Counted from the first letter of the stretch, positions 16,570 through 27,405 are shown. The stretch: DNA of 64,000 nucleotides from a bacterium (GCA_028277985.1 JANQFG010000135.1:1-64000), one strand, 5' to 3'. Numbers and translations are program-made. Notes: a model not told the origin generated them from the letters alone.

Positions 16570-17943
16570 CTACTCCTCCGATTCCAGACGTCTACGCTTG
16601 ATCTTCTCGACCAGGGTGGTCCGGTTCAGGCGCAGCAGATCCGCGGCCTTGTTCTTGTTACCGTGCGTCCGTTGCAGGGCCTGGGTGATCAATTCGTTCT
16701 CGAACCGTGAGACCGCCGTTCGGAAGCAGATCCCCTCCGAGGGCAGGGACATGACGGGAGAAGAGACATCGGGACCCTGGTCCAGGTAACGATCCTGAAT
16801 GTCGTCGAGCTCGATCGTCCCCTCCCCTTTGAGGATGACGAGCCGCTCGATCAGATTCTCGAGCTCGCGCACGTTCCCGGGCCAGGAGTAGCCCTTCAGA
16901 TAGCTCATCGCATCATCACCGAACCCGATGATGTTCCCGCGAAGACGCTGATTGAAGATCTTCAGGAAATGGTCGCAGAGAAATGGAATGTCTTCCACCC
17001 GTTCACGAAGAGGCGGCAGCTGGATCTGGATGACGTTCAGGCGATAGTACAGATCCATACGGAACTTCTTCTCCTCGATGAGCTTGCGCAGATTCTGATG
17101 GGTGGCGGCAATCACTCGCACGTCCACCTGCAGGGTCTTCGTGCTTCCCACGGGCTCGAAGGCCTGCTCCTGGATAACGCGAAGAAGCTTGGTCTGCAGA
17201 TGCGGGCTCATGTCACCGATCTCGTCGAGAAAGATCGTTCCCTTGTCGGCCAGGGAGAAGCGTCCGGGCCGGGAGTAGAGGGCCCCTGTGAATGCCCCTT
17301 TCACGTGCCCGAAAAGCTCACTCTCCAGGAGATTCTCCGGAATGGACCCACAGTTCACAGGCACGAGCGGTTTCGAAGTCCTGGGGCTGCCCTCGTGCAT
17401 GGCCCGGGCAACCAGTTCCTTGCCCGTTCCGCTTTCGCCCGTTATCAGAACGGTGGAGTCCGTGGGCGCCACGCGCTCGATCAGGCCATAGACCGTCTGC
17501 ATCGCGGGCGAATCCCCTACGATCGACGAGCCCTTGCGCTTCTGCGTGCTGCGACTCGCATAAGACTCCCGGGACTGCTGGACGGCGGAGCTCGCAAGCT
17601 CCAGGACCTCTTCGTTGTCAAAGGGCTTTGTCATGAAATGGAAGGCCCCCTGCTTCATCGCCTCCACCGCGGTCGTGATCTCCCCATAGGCCGTGATCAT
17701 GACGATGCTCATGCCGGGCTTCTTGCTCCTGAGCCTTCGGATCAATTCCATCCCGTCCATTTCGGGCATCTTCAGGTCCACGAAGGCGACCGAAAAGTCC
17801 TCGTCCTTGCAGGCCCGCAGGGCCTCCATCCCGGACCCGCATGTGGTCACGAGGAAACCCTTTGTCTCCAACAGGCGCCGCAAGGCCTTCTGCACGACCA
17901 CGTCGTCGTCAACCACCAGAATCCTGCCACCTTCCCTGTTCAT
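16570..17943 (-). CDS. Sigma-54-dependent response regulator (NtrC family)
   Basis: A 457-residue enhancer-binding protein. The receiver domain has VDDD (11-14), phospho-acceptor D56 in VDLKMPEMDG and conserved T/K positions. The central AAA+ domain has Walker A GESGTGKE (near 168), the sigma-54 contact loop GAFTGA (near 217) and Walker B IFLDEIGDM. The C-terminal Fis-type helix-turn-helix reads ALQRTHGNKNKAADLLRLNR. It lies 110 bases downstream of its probable sensor kinase, in the same direction. The perfect GAFTGA indicates real sigma-54 activation; the promoter at 4454 is the only good candidate target seen here. Confidence 0.95.
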   Translation of the reverse strand: MNREGGRILVVDDDVVVQKALRRLLETKGFLVTTCGSGMEALRACKDEDFSVAFVDLKMPEMDGMELIRRLRSKKPGMSIVMITAYGEITTAVEAMKQGAFHFMTKPFDNEEVLELASSAVQQSRESYASRSTQKRKGSSIVGDSPAMQTVYGLIERVAPTDSTVLITGESGTGKELVARAMHEGSPRTSKPLVPVNCGSIPENLLESELFGHVKGAFTGALYSRPGRFSLADKGTIFLDEIGDMSPHLQTKLLRVIQEQAFEPVGSTKTLQVDVRVIAATHQNLRKLIEEKKFRMDLYYRLNVIQIQLPPLRERVEDIPFLCDHFLKIFNQRLRGNIIGFGDDAMSYLKGYSWPGNVRELENLIERLVILKGEGTIELDDIQDRYLDQGPDVSSPVMSLPSEGICFRTAVSRFENELITQALQRTHGNKNKAADLLRLNRTTLVEKIKRRRLESEE

Positions 17944-18053
17944 TCCTATCCTCTCTTTGCAGTCTGCGACCTAGCCCAGGAGGCTGTGGCCAAGAGCCAT
18001 ATGATGATACCAGAAACCGCCCCTTCTTTTCCAAGGCCCTCCCGGGAGCCCCC

Positions 18054-19706
<1,653 letters not shown>

Positions 19707-19719
19707 CAATACGAACCTC

Positions 19720-20598
19720 TCATGTCGACGCCGGACCATCTCGACCGTCGGTCAGCAGGTCGTCTACCGCCTGGGAGAATCCGAAAGGCCCGACTCCCGG
19801 CATGAAACGAATGTTCTCTTCTCTCGGGATGTCCGGGTCGTGGCTCTCGTCCACCTGCTTCACCAGATAGGCCCGGTCCACGGCCCGGAACATGGGCAGA
19901 TCGTTCGCCGCATCCCCTACCGCGGCCGAGAGTACTCTCCCGGCAACCTCTTCGTAGCGCTCCTGAAGGTAGCGAGCCGCCCTTCCCTTGTCGGACACAC
20001 CGTGGACGTGAAAGCATCTTCCCCCGCGGGTGAGTCGCATGCCGCTTTCTTCGATTGCCTTGTCGAGCGCGGCAAGTGTGTCCCCGTGCCCCTCCCCGTC
20101 GATCCAGAAGGGCTCATCAAAGTCCCGCCTCCCCGCCAGCCTCGCTTCTTCCAGGGGAAGGCGGGTCCTCCGGGAGATCTCCTCCGGTGTCATTTCGGAG
20201 AAGGGCCGCACGCTCAACCCCAGATTCCCGGCTGCCTCCACGAGCACGCGGAGCACGTCCTCGTGGCGAGCCCCCAGGGTGACCTTCCAGAATCGTCCCT
20301 CTCGCTCTCCTCCTGGAGGCGCCTCCCAGTGGTCCAGAGGAAGAAAGACGCCGCCCCCGTTTTCCGCGATGAAGGGAACTGCCGGGTGGGAAGCATACCT
20401 CTCATGGTAGAGCCGCATCTCTGCCCCGGTCTTGCTGGACGAGAAGATCACGGGGATGTCCGCCTCCCGGCACCTTGCCAAAGCCCCCAGGGAGGGGCCC
20501 GGATCGTACGTCTCCTTGTCCAGCAAGGTTCCGTCCAGATCGGTGAACAGGATCCAGCGATGATCAACCAATAAAGAGTTTCCTCCTGTCCGCTTCAT
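19720..20598 (-). CDS. mpgP: Mannosyl-3-phosphoglycerate phosphatase (HAD family)
   Basis: HAD-family phosphatase that in characterised members turns mannosyl-3-phosphoglycerate into mannosylglycerate, a compatible solute. The 292 residues show motif I FTDLDGTLLD (D20, D22), motif II in IFSSSKT, a Cof-type cap, the conserved Lys in SDKGRA and motif III/IV GDAANDLPM (228-236). The synthase gene is not in the window, so phosphatase activity on another phosphosugar (as with E. coli YedP, of unclear substrate) is possible. It is the first gene of an operon with the sensor kinase and NtrC-type regulator, 13 bases apart, which hints at stress or solute control. Confidence 0.82.
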   Translation of the reverse strand: MKRTGGNSLLVDHRWILFTDLDGTLLDKETYDPGPSLGALARCREADIPVIFSSSKTGAEMRLYHERYASHPAVPFIAENGGGVFLPLDHWEAPPGGEREGRFWKVTLGARHEDVLRVLVEAAGNLGLSVRPFSEMTPEEISRRTRLPLEEARLAGRRDFDEPFWIDGEGHGDTLAALDKAIEESGMRLTRGGRCFHVHGVSDKGRAARYLQERYEEVAGRVLSAAVGDAANDLPMFRAVDRAYLVKQVDESHDPDIPREENIRFMPGVGPFGFSQAVDDLLTDGRDGPAST

Positions 20599-20646
20599 GT
20601 ATCCACGGGCTGCTGCCCAGACGGCTTACCACCGAACACGCCTCTT

Positions 20647-20720
20647 GAGTTCGGGGACAGCCACCGATCTCCGTCGGACGATGCGGCAAACATCAGAGAT
20701 CGGTGGCTGTCCCCGAACTC
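20647..20720. repeat. Perfect 24-bp inverted repeat (REP/RAYT-type palindrome)
   Basis: Arms at 20647-20670 and 20697-20720 match perfectly, with the core GGGGACAGCCACCGATCT, around a 26-base centre. The sequence type (GAGTTCGGGGACAG...) resembles palindromes mobilised by REP-associated tyrosine transposases. No transposase gene is present, so this is a solo element. It lies in the 297-base gap between divergent mpgP and the DJ-1 gene; the rest of that gap shows only an AT-rich stretch near 20793-20820. Confidence 0.75.
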
Positions 20721-20895
20721 CACCCGCGTTGTGGCGCCCAGCTAGTCGGACTTGGGCAGCAGCCCAAACGGGCTTGCGCTCCAGGGCTTTCTCCTAATAA
20801 CATATTTCATGGTTGATAGGAAGGAAAGCGACCTTTGCCGGCTTTTCGACCCAAGGGGCGGTCATCACAACCCATGACCGCCAAGGAGGGGTAGA

Positions 20896-21441
20896 ATGAA
20901 AAACGTCGCCGTGCTGTTGGCCCCCGGATTCGAAGAGATCGAAGCGATCACCGTTATCGACGTTCTCAGACGTGCCGAGGTTCAGGTCACTGTGGCCGGG
21001 CTCCGGGAGGGGGAGATCACCGGATCTCACGACATCACGGTCCGTCCCGACACGACCCTGGACAACATTCAACCCGAAGGCTTTGACATGGTCGTCCTGC
21101 CGGGAGGACTTCCGGGAACTGACCATCTGCGAGAGGACCCGAGGGTCATCGCCTTTTTGCAGGACATGGCAAATGCTGGGAAACACACGTGCGCCATCTG
21201 TGCCGCCCCCACAGTGCTCAAGACCGCGGGTGTGGCCGACGGGAAATCGCTGACGAGCCACCCGATCGTAGAGGAAGACTTGAAAGGCTTCGACTATCGT
21301 CAGGACAGGGTCGTGGTCGACGGATCCGTAGTGACGAGCCGCGGCGCCGGAACCGCCATGGAGTTCGCTCTGGAGCTCGTCCGCATTCTGGTCGGGTCGG
21401 ACAAGGCGGACCTGTTGGCTCAATTGATGATCGCCAGATAG
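20896..21441 (+). CDS. DJ-1/PfpI family protein (YajL/ThiJ-like)
   Basis: A 181-residue single-domain member of the DJ-1 superfamily, linked in the literature to oxidative and carbonyl stress. The nucleophile-elbow Cys is C102 in HTCAICAAPTVL, and the partner Glu lies in GFEEIEAIT (E14/E15). The length and the VVLPGG strand fit the DJ-1/YajL branch rather than PfpI proteases. AAGGAGGGG lies 6 bases before the ATG. It ends 4 bases from the converging acyl-CoA synthetase gene. Confidence 0.93.
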   Translation: MKNVAVLLAPGFEEIEAITVIDVLRRAEVQVTVAGLREGEITGSHDITVRPDTTLDNIQPEGFDMVVLPGGLPGTDHLREDPRVIAFLQDMANAGKHTCAICAAPTVLKTAGVADGKSLTSHPIVEEDLKGFDYRQDRVVVDGSVVTSRGAGTAMEFALELVRILVGSDKADLLAQLMIAR

Positions 21442-21445
21442 CTGT

Positions 21446-22861
21446 CTACCAGCCCTTGGCCTTGTCTTTCCATCGCTTGTAACGATAGAGCGTGCCGAGC
21501 GCGCTGACGGCCGTCTGGGGCGTGGAAACAACAGGCACTCCCCTGAACAAGGTCCGGCTGCACACATCTCTCCAATCCGGGTGACCGGGAACGGATACGA
21601 TCACCGGCTTTTCCGAAGCGGCTTTCTCGAGTACGACACGATCCACGAACATGGACTCGAGAACTTGGGGGGTCTCCGCAAGGAGATGAGACGTGACCGC
21701 CCACGGGATCACCGGGAAGGCGATCACCGCATCCGCCTCCGGGGAGACAAGCGCGGCATTCAAGGCCTCCCGGAAGAGACCGGAGGGCCCCACATCGAGC
21801 GGATTTCGCAGATTCATCCACGGGGGGATCTTCTCCCGCAGCCGAGACAGCCTCGAAGGGGGAAGCTCGGCAAGACCGAGACCCTCTTCCACGATGCGAT
21901 CGGCAGCCATCACGCCCAGAGACCCTGAAGCGGTCACGACAAGGACCTTCTTGCCTTTGGGCAACGGGCAGAGCGAGAAGACCTTCGCTGTCTCGAGGAG
22001 TTCGTAAGGATCCTCCGCGATCCAGACACCGGCCTGCCGCAGAACGTCTTTGTCCATCCTTCGAAAACCGGCCATTGAACCTGTATGGCTGCTCGTTGCC
22101 TGTCGTCCCGCCTCGGTCTGTCCCCCGAGGTAGGCCAGAACCGGCTTTCTCTGTGACACCCCCTGAACCGACTCCAGGAAATCCCTCCCCCGCCGGATGC
22201 TCTCGAGGTAAAGCACAATGACGCCCGTGTCAGGGTCTTCACCGTAGAAAGAAAGGAAATCCGTCTCGTCCAGGTCGGCGCGATTTCCGATGGTGGCTGC
22301 CTTGGCGATGCCGATTCCGAGTGCCGGTGTCTCGTCGAGCATTACATTGCCGAACACACCGCTCTGGGCCACGATCGATATGTTTCCGGGCTGCATGTCC
22401 TTGAGAAGGATTTCGACGGTTGCGAAACCGTTCGGCACATCCACGACTCCAATGCAGTTCGGCCCGATCATCCTTATGCCCGCCTTCCGTACGATCGCGG
22501 CCAGCGCGTCCTGCCGTTCCTTTCCACCCGACCCGGTTTCGGCAAAACCCGCGCTCATGACGATGACGGCCTTCACGCCCTCTGCGATGCATTCCTTGAG
22601 CACGTCTTCCACATACTGTGCAGGGACCATGATACAGGCGAGGTCGATGTCCACAGGAACATCACGAACAGAGGGATAGGCACGAAGGCCCGCGATCTCT
22701 TTCAGGTTCGGATTCACGGGATAGACACGGTCTCCCCACCCCTGGTCACTCAGGAACCGGGGAAGGTTGTGACCGAAACCGAAACTGCTGCTCACGCCGA
22801 TCAGAGCCACTGTCTCGGGCTGATAGAACCGTCCGATGGCGTCTCTCGCTTCCTCGTGCAT
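21446..22861 (-). CDS. ADP-forming acyl-CoA synthetase, alpha-type subunit
   Basis: Member of the NDP-forming acyl-CoA synthetase family, which makes ATP from an acyl-CoA. The 471 residues hold the CoA-binding Rossmann domain (VALIGVSSSFGFGHN), two succinyl-CoA ligase-like domains and the phospho-His region SSHTGSMAG (near residue 258). The ATP-grasp (beta) domain is absent, so a separate beta subunit would be needed; none is in the window. It lies 57 bases downstream of the HoxU-like gene in the same direction, which suggests a fermentative or syntrophic operon coupling acyl-CoA conversion to NADH and ferredoxin chemistry. Substrate unknown. Confidence 0.88.
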   Translation of the reverse strand: MHEEARDAIGRFYQPETVALIGVSSSFGFGHNLPRFLSDQGWGDRVYPVNPNLKEIAGLRAYPSVRDVPVDIDLACIMVPAQYVEDVLKECIAEGVKAVIVMSAGFAETGSGGKERQDALAAIVRKAGIRMIGPNCIGVVDVPNGFATVEILLKDMQPGNISIVAQSGVFGNVMLDETPALGIGIAKAATIGNRADLDETDFLSFYGEDPDTGVIVLYLESIRRGRDFLESVQGVSQRKPVLAYLGGQTEAGRQATSSHTGSMAGFRRMDKDVLRQAGVWIAEDPYELLETAKVFSLCPLPKGKKVLVVTASGSLGVMAADRIVEEGLGLAELPPSRLSRLREKIPPWMNLRNPLDVGPSGLFREALNAALVSPEADAVIAFPVIPWAVTSHLLAETPQVLESMFVDRVVLEKAASEKPVIVSVPGHPDWRDVCSRTLFRGVPVVSTPQTAVSALGTLYRYKRWKDKAKGW

Positions 22862-22918
22862 ACAGGATGTCCCTCGATTTCGTGCAGGTTCTGATGCTCC
22901 TGCCCGATACGTTGATCT

Positions 22919-23620
22919 CTAAGGGCTGTCTTGCTGATCTTCCGTGGAGGGAGGTGCTGACGGTGATTCGGCTGCAGAGCCCTTCCGAGTGAGGGCCCCG
23001 ACCGGGCAGATGTCGACACAGCGCATGCAGTCGTCGCAGGAGGACTCCACCAGTGGCTCCAGGCGAAAAGGAGCTACACGCGTTCGAAGTCCGCGAAACA
23101 CGAAATCGAGAACTCCACTGCTCCCCATCCGGTTGCACATCCAGACACACTTTCCGCACAGGATACACCGGTTCGGGTTCAGTACGATTTCCGGATGGCT
23201 GTCGTCGATGGGCGCTTCGGTCGGAAGCTTGCGGAACCGCTTCGGCCGGAGCGAAACCTTTAGGGTCTTCGCCAGCTGCTGGAGCTCGCAGGATCGGTTT
23301 CTCGCGCAGTTCTTGCAGTCGAGATCGTGGTGGCTCATGAGGAGTTCGAAGGCTGTCTTCCGCAGTCGATCGACTCGCTCCGATCGGGTCTGCACACGCA
23401 TACCGTCCGATACCACCTCGCTGCAGGCGAGGACCGGCAGATCCCTTCCCTCCACCTCCACGAAGCAGAGCCTGCAGGCCCCAAAAGGCTCTTCCAGCTC
23501 CATCTCAGCACACAGGTGTGGAATCTCGATCCCTTTGTCCAGCGCCGCCCAGAGCAACTTTTCCCCTGCCCGGGCCTTCACCGGCTGATCATCTATAAAG
23601 AAGCTTACCTCTTCGCTCAT
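22919..23620 (-). CDS. Diaphorase iron-sulfur subunit (HoxU / NuoG N-terminal-like)
   Basis: Iron-sulfur electron-transfer subunit. The 233 residues carry a plant-type [2Fe-2S] site (C37, C49, C52, C66), a His-Cys3 [4Fe-4S] site (H98, C102, C105, C111) and two Cys4 [4Fe-4S] sites (C152/155/158/162 and C195/198/201/205). The protein ends right after these, as in HoxU, and has neither a hydrogenase H-cluster domain nor the molybdopterin fold. Its ATG overlaps the stop of the HoxF-like gene (ATGA), so translation is coupled. The catalytic partner that takes or gives the electrons is not encoded here. Confidence 0.9.
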   Translation of the reverse strand: MSEEVSFFIDDQPVKARAGEKLLWAALDKGIEIPHLCAEMELEEPFGACRLCFVEVEGRDLPVLACSEVVSDGMRVQTRSERVDRLRKTAFELLMSHHDLDCKNCARNRSCELQQLAKTLKVSLRPKRFRKLPTEAPIDDSHPEIVLNPNRCILCGKCVWMCNRMGSSGVLDFVFRGLRTRVAPFRLEPLVESSCDDCMRCVDICPVGALTRKGSAAESPSAPPSTEDQQDSP

Positions 23621-25560
23621 TCTTCTTCCTTCGGTCGCTCTCCTCGATCCGGGAGATCCGCGAGGGGAGAGATCTTCACAACGGCCTGGTACTGAGGCGG
23701 GCATGCATCCATGCAGGCGCCGCACTGGATGCACAATGCATGATCGATCACCTTGATCCTTTTTGCGTTCACCCAAATCGCCTCGGTCGGGCAACTCCCC
23801 ACGCAGGCGTCACAACTCCTCTCGCACTTGTCCGGAAGGATGTAGTGGGAAGTCAGTGCGGTGCACACCTTGGCCGGACACTTCTGCTCCAGGATGTGGG
23901 CTTCGTACTCATCACGGAAATGACGAATCGTTGTCAGGATCGGGTTCGGGGCCGTCCTGCCCAGGTTACACAGAGATCCGAGTCGTATGTCCTCGGCAAG
24001 GGATTCGAGCAGATCCAGTTGCTCCATCGAACCCTCACCGCGACAGATCTCTTCGAGAATCACGAGCATCTGTTGCGTCCCGATCCGACAGAAAGTGCAC
24101 TTCCCGCAGGATTCCTTCTGTGTGAAGTCGAGAAAGAACCGGGCGGTCTCGACCATGCAGTTGTCCTCATCCAGGACGACCATGCCCCCGGAGCCCATCA
24201 TGGCGCCCACTTCTCGGAGGGACTTGAAACCGATGGGTGTGTCCAGCAGGCTCTCGGGGAGACATCCCCCCGAAGGACCGCCGATCTGAACCGCCTTGAT
24301 CTGCTTCGAGTCCGGGATACCGCCGCCGATCTCGAAGACGAGCTTGCGAAGGGAAGTCCCCATCGGAACCTCGACGAGGCCGGTGTTCAGGACCTTGCCG
24401 GCCAAGGCAAACACGGTCGTGCCACGGGTCGATCCGGAGCCCAGACCGGCGAATGCCTCCCAGCCTTGCCCCAGGATGCGCTGCACACTTGCAAAGGTCT
24501 TTACATTGTTGATGACGGTCGGCTTGCCGTGTAGACCCCGGTCGGCCGGAAAGGGCGGTCTGATCCGGGGCATGCCCCGCTGCCCCTCGATAGAGGCCAG
24601 CAGCGCGGTCTCCTCGCCGCACACGAAGGCACCTGCGGCCTCGAAGACCTCCAGGTGAAAATCGAATCCGCTGCCCAGAATGTCCTTGCCCAGGAAACCC
24701 GCTTCCTGGGCGATTCCAATGGCCTTGCGGACCCTTTCGACCGCCAGTGGATATTCGGCCCGGATATAGACGATGCCCTTGGAGGCTCCGACGGCCCATG
24801 CGCAGATCGCCATTCCCTCGAGAACGCTGTGCGGATCCCCTTCCAGCAGAGAGCGATCCATGAAAGCACCCGGATCGCCTTCATCCGCGTTGCAGATGAC
24901 GAACTTCTCCGGGTCGGCTGCCTGTCGGCACGTCATCCACTTTCTCCAGGTCTCGTAGCCGGCGCCTCCGAGGCCCTTGAGCTGAGAGCGGTTGATCTCT
25001 TCGATCACCTCCTCCGGATCCATCGCAAGGGCCTTCGCAAGACCGCCGTAGGCGCCTACGCGGACCGCTTCGCCCAGATCGTCCGGATCGATTTCACCGC
25101 AATGTTTCAGCAGGGATCGATGCTCGTGGGCACTGCGCGGGAAGTCCTCGAGCGCCGGAACGAGCTCATGGGGCTCCAGACCGCCGAGGAGATACTCGAA
25201 GCAGGGGTCGTCTTCACCGAGGAATCGTTGAACCAGGACCTTGGCCACCCCGGGCTTTACCGAACCGTAGAGGATCGGCGGCCACCCTTGCTTTCGGATC
25301 GTCACAAGAGGCTCGGCATAGCAATGCCCGTTGCAGCCCACCTCCTCCACACGTCCGGGTATGCCCTGCGCCTCGAGTTCCTCCCGGATCGCATCAAGGG
25401 TCTCGAGCGCGCCGGCCGCACGCCCGCACGTGGCAGTCCCGACCTGGATGACCGGGAGATCGTCTTTCCGTTCTGCCTCGTTTCGATCCAGGACGGCCTT
25501 CTGCAGGGAAGAGTAGACCTCCCGCACCCTGGACTCTTTATCTGACGTATTCGAGCTCAT
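23617..25560 (-). CDS. NADH-binding flavoprotein subunit (HoxF/HndC/NuoF-like) with extra ferredoxin domains
   Basis: The 647-residue core of an NAD(P)H module. An N-terminal thioredoxin-like [2Fe-2S] domain (GTATCGRAAGA, GCNGHCYAEP) precedes the NuoF flavin/NADH domain (GGAGYETWRKW, GDPGAFMDRS, MGSGGMVVLDED) and the N3-type cluster ESCGKCTFCRIG. A C-terminal 2[4Fe-4S] ferredoxin (CERSCDACVGSCP, CIQCGACMDACP) is as in HydB/HndC. The usual GLRGRGGAGFP loop reads GLGGAGYET here, which may alter nucleotide or flavin contacts. It lies between the HoxE-like gene (47 bases) and the HoxU-like gene. Confidence 0.93.
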   Translation of the reverse strand: MSSNTSDKESRVREVYSSLQKAVLDRNEAERKDDLPVIQVGTATCGRAAGALETLDAIREELEAQGIPGRVEEVGCNGHCYAEPLVTIRKQGWPPILYGSVKPGVAKVLVQRFLGEDDPCFEYLLGGLEPHELVPALEDFPRSAHEHRSLLKHCGEIDPDDLGEAVRVGAYGGLAKALAMDPEEVIEEINRSQLKGLGGAGYETWRKWMTCRQAADPEKFVICNADEGDPGAFMDRSLLEGDPHSVLEGMAICAWAVGASKGIVYIRAEYPLAVERVRKAIGIAQEAGFLGKDILGSGFDFHLEVFEAAGAFVCGEETALLASIEGQRGMPRIRPPFPADRGLHGKPTVINNVKTFASVQRILGQGWEAFAGLGSGSTRGTTVFALAGKVLNTGLVEVPMGTSLRKLVFEIGGGIPDSKQIKAVQIGGPSGGCLPESLLDTPIGFKSLREVGAMMGSGGMVVLDEDNCMVETARFFLDFTQKESCGKCTFCRIGTQQMLVILEEICRGEGSMEQLDLLESLAEDIRLGSLCNLGRTAPNPILTTIRHFRDEYEAHILEQKCPAKVCTALTSHYILPDKCERSCDACVGSCPTEAIWVNAKRIKVIDHALCIQCGACMDACPPQYQAVVKISPLADLPDRGERPKEEE

Positions 25561-25607
25561 TCGTCTATTTCGCGATGCTGTTTCGTCCTTCTATCTTTGA
25601 CCTTCCC

Positions 25608-26153
25608 CTACTGCGCCGCCTCTTCCTGCTGCCCGGAACTCTCACCTTCCTGCTTCTGTTCCTCTTTCTCTGCGAGCTCGACGGCAAGCATGACTCCGTC
25701 CACGGTCGTCGGCATCATGTTGCCGTGAACCACCTCGCCGACCACGGCCACGGGAGCCATCGCGCAGCATCCCACGCAGGCCACCCGGTCCAGGCTGTAC
25801 AGGCGGTCTTCGGTCACTTCGCCTTCGCGGATGCCGAGCTTCGTCTCCCAGACTTTCAATATCGCGTTCCCGCCCTTGATGTGACAGGCCGTTCCCATGC
25901 ACATCTTCACCGGGTACTTGCCGGGCGGTATCATGCGAAACTGGTTGTAAAAGGAGGCGACGCCGAACACGGCGGCCGGAGAAACCCCCTTTTCACGCGC
26001 CACTTCGATCATCGCCTCCCGGGGAAGGTATCCGAAGTGTCGCTGCACCGCCTGCAGCAGGGTGACCAGACTGGTCCCGTCCGAATTCGAGGACTCAAGA
26101 ATCCCCTTCATTTCCTGCAAGATGTCCGCTTCGTCTTCCACCTTCTGCGACAT
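25608..26153 (-). CDS. Diaphorase [2Fe-2S] subunit (HoxE/NuoE-like)
   Basis: Thioredoxin-fold [2Fe-2S] protein of the 24-kDa complex I family, 181 residues. Helical N-terminal part (LVTLLQAVQRHFGYLPREAM), then MCMGTACHIKGG (C85, C90) and CVGCCAMAPV (C126, C130) as cluster ligands, and a short Glu/Gln-rich tail. The ATG at 26153 with GGGGAGG just upstream is preferred. The frame stays open to 26375, but that part is low-complexity and overlaps a TATAAT-like box. It is first in the operon with the HoxF-like, HoxU-like and acyl-CoA synthetase genes. Confidence 0.9.
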   Translation of the reverse strand: MSQKVEDEADILQEMKGILESSNSDGTSLVTLLQAVQRHFGYLPREAMIEVAREKGVSPAAVFGVASFYNQFRMIPPGKYPVKMCMGTACHIKGGNAILKVWETKLGIREGEVTEDRLYSLDRVACVGCCAMAPVAVVGEVVHGNMMPTTVDGVMLAVELAEKEEQKQEGESSGQQEEAAQ

Positions 26154-26199
26154 GACCTCCCCATTGGGCTGAGCAATCGGAAAATGCTTCGAATCGTCC

Positions 26200-26205
26200 A
26201 TTATA
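26200..26205 (-). promoter_or_regulatory. TATAAT -10 box upstream of the HoxE-like gene
   Basis: A perfect TATAAT on the minus strand about 47 bases before the chosen start, inside an AT-rich patch. No convincing -35 hexamer is seen at 16-18 bases. Confidence 0.33.
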
Positions 26206-26365
26206 CCATGATTCGACACATTTTTCCCGCACCCGGGGAGCACGTCGTCACCCGCATGACGGTTGGACACTTCCGGTACCCTCCGGTTCCACGCCGCCCG
26301 TACCCCCACCCCGGATCCCCGGCCCCCGACTCCTCTATATTTTTCGCTTCTCCAGTGCCTGTCTC

Positions 26366-26394
26366 CTTGACACAACCGGCGAATCTGCCTAGCT
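26366..26394 (+). promoter_or_regulatory. Putative promoter of panE-purL
   Basis: Perfect TTGACA at 26366-26371, 17-base spacer, then TAGCTT (3 of 6) at 26389-26394, 75 bases before the panE start. The weak -10 keeps this tentative. Confidence 0.38.
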
Positions 26395-26469
26395 TAATAG
26401 GCTACCCGGCGACCCCGTGAAGACAGGCGAATCCACCACCCCCCCGAACAGGACTCACAAGGGTCTTAC

Positions 26470-27405
26470 ATGCGCATTTCGATCGTGGGCACAGGTGCCA
26501 TGGGCCTCCTGTTTGCCTATCTTCTATCCAAGAGTGAAGGCCTGGAGATCCTGCTGCTGGACAACCACCCGGAAAGGGCGGAGAAGATCCGGCGGGACGG
26601 CCTGCTCGTCGAGGGCGTCAGTGGTGAACACCTCGTCCGTCCCAGGATCACGGTGAAACCGGAGGAGATCGGCCCGACAGATCTCGTCATCCTGTGCGTG
26701 AAGTCCCCTGACACCTATGAGGCTGCCCTGAATGCGAAGCCCCTCATCGGGGCCGAAACAGGTGTCCTGACCCTTCAGAACGGCCTGGGGAACCTCGAAT
26801 CGATCGAGGAGGCACTGGGCCGGGGGCGGGCCTTCGGCGGCACGACTTCCATGGGGGCGACGGTTCTCGCCCTGAACCGTATCCGGCACGCCGGATGGGG
26901 AGAGACGATCATCGGGGAACCGAGCGGGGAGAGGACGGAACGTGCCGAGGCGATTCTGGATCTGTTTCGACTCGCCGGGATCGAGGCATCCTTCACCGAC
27001 AACCTCCCCGGTCTGCTCTGGAGCAAGCTCATCATCAACGTGGGAATCAACGCCTTGACCGCTCTGACCCGAATCCACAACGGCCGGCTGGTCGAACATG
27101 CCGGTACGCGGTCCGTGATGAAGTCTGCTGTGGAGGAAGCAGCACGGGTCGCCGAGGCACTGGGAATTCGGCTGCTCTACGACCATCCGGTGGAGAAGGT
27201 GGGCAGCGTCTGCGAGGCGACGGCAGGCAACATCGCCTCCATGCTTCAGGACATCCTGAAAGAGAAGAGGACCGAGATCGAGCAGATCAACGGAGCCGTG
27301 GTACGGGAAGCTGCGAAGCTGGCGATTCCCACGCCGGTGAACGAAACCCTGCTCGGTCTGGTCAAGACACTGGAAGAGAGCTACACAGAGCGCATCAGGG
27401 GTTGA
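26470..27405 (+). CDS. panE: 2-dehydropantoate 2-reductase
   Basis: Reduces ketopantoate to pantoate with NADPH in pantothenate/CoA synthesis. The 311 residues show the dinucleotide motif VGTGAMG (6-12), VILCVKSPDT, LQNGLGN, the catalytic Lys in LWSKLIINVGINALTAL (near 185) and the late EIEQINGAVV with the substrate-binding Glu/Asn. Homologues of this family also act on other 2-keto acids. It sits 19 bases before purL and is probably cotranscribed. Confidence 0.9.
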   Translation: MRISIVGTGAMGLLFAYLLSKSEGLEILLLDNHPERAEKIRRDGLLVEGVSGEHLVRPRITVKPEEIGPTDLVILCVKSPDTYEAALNAKPLIGAETGVLTLQNGLGNLESIEEALGRGRAFGGTTSMGATVLALNRIRHAGWGETIIGEPSGERTERAEAILDLFRLAGIEASFTDNLPGLLWSKLIINVGINALTALTRIHNGRLVEHAGTRSVMKSAVEEAARVAEALGIRLLYDHPVEKVGSVCEATAGNIASMLQDILKEKRTEIEQINGAVVREAAKLAIPTPVNETLLGLVKTLEESYTERIRG

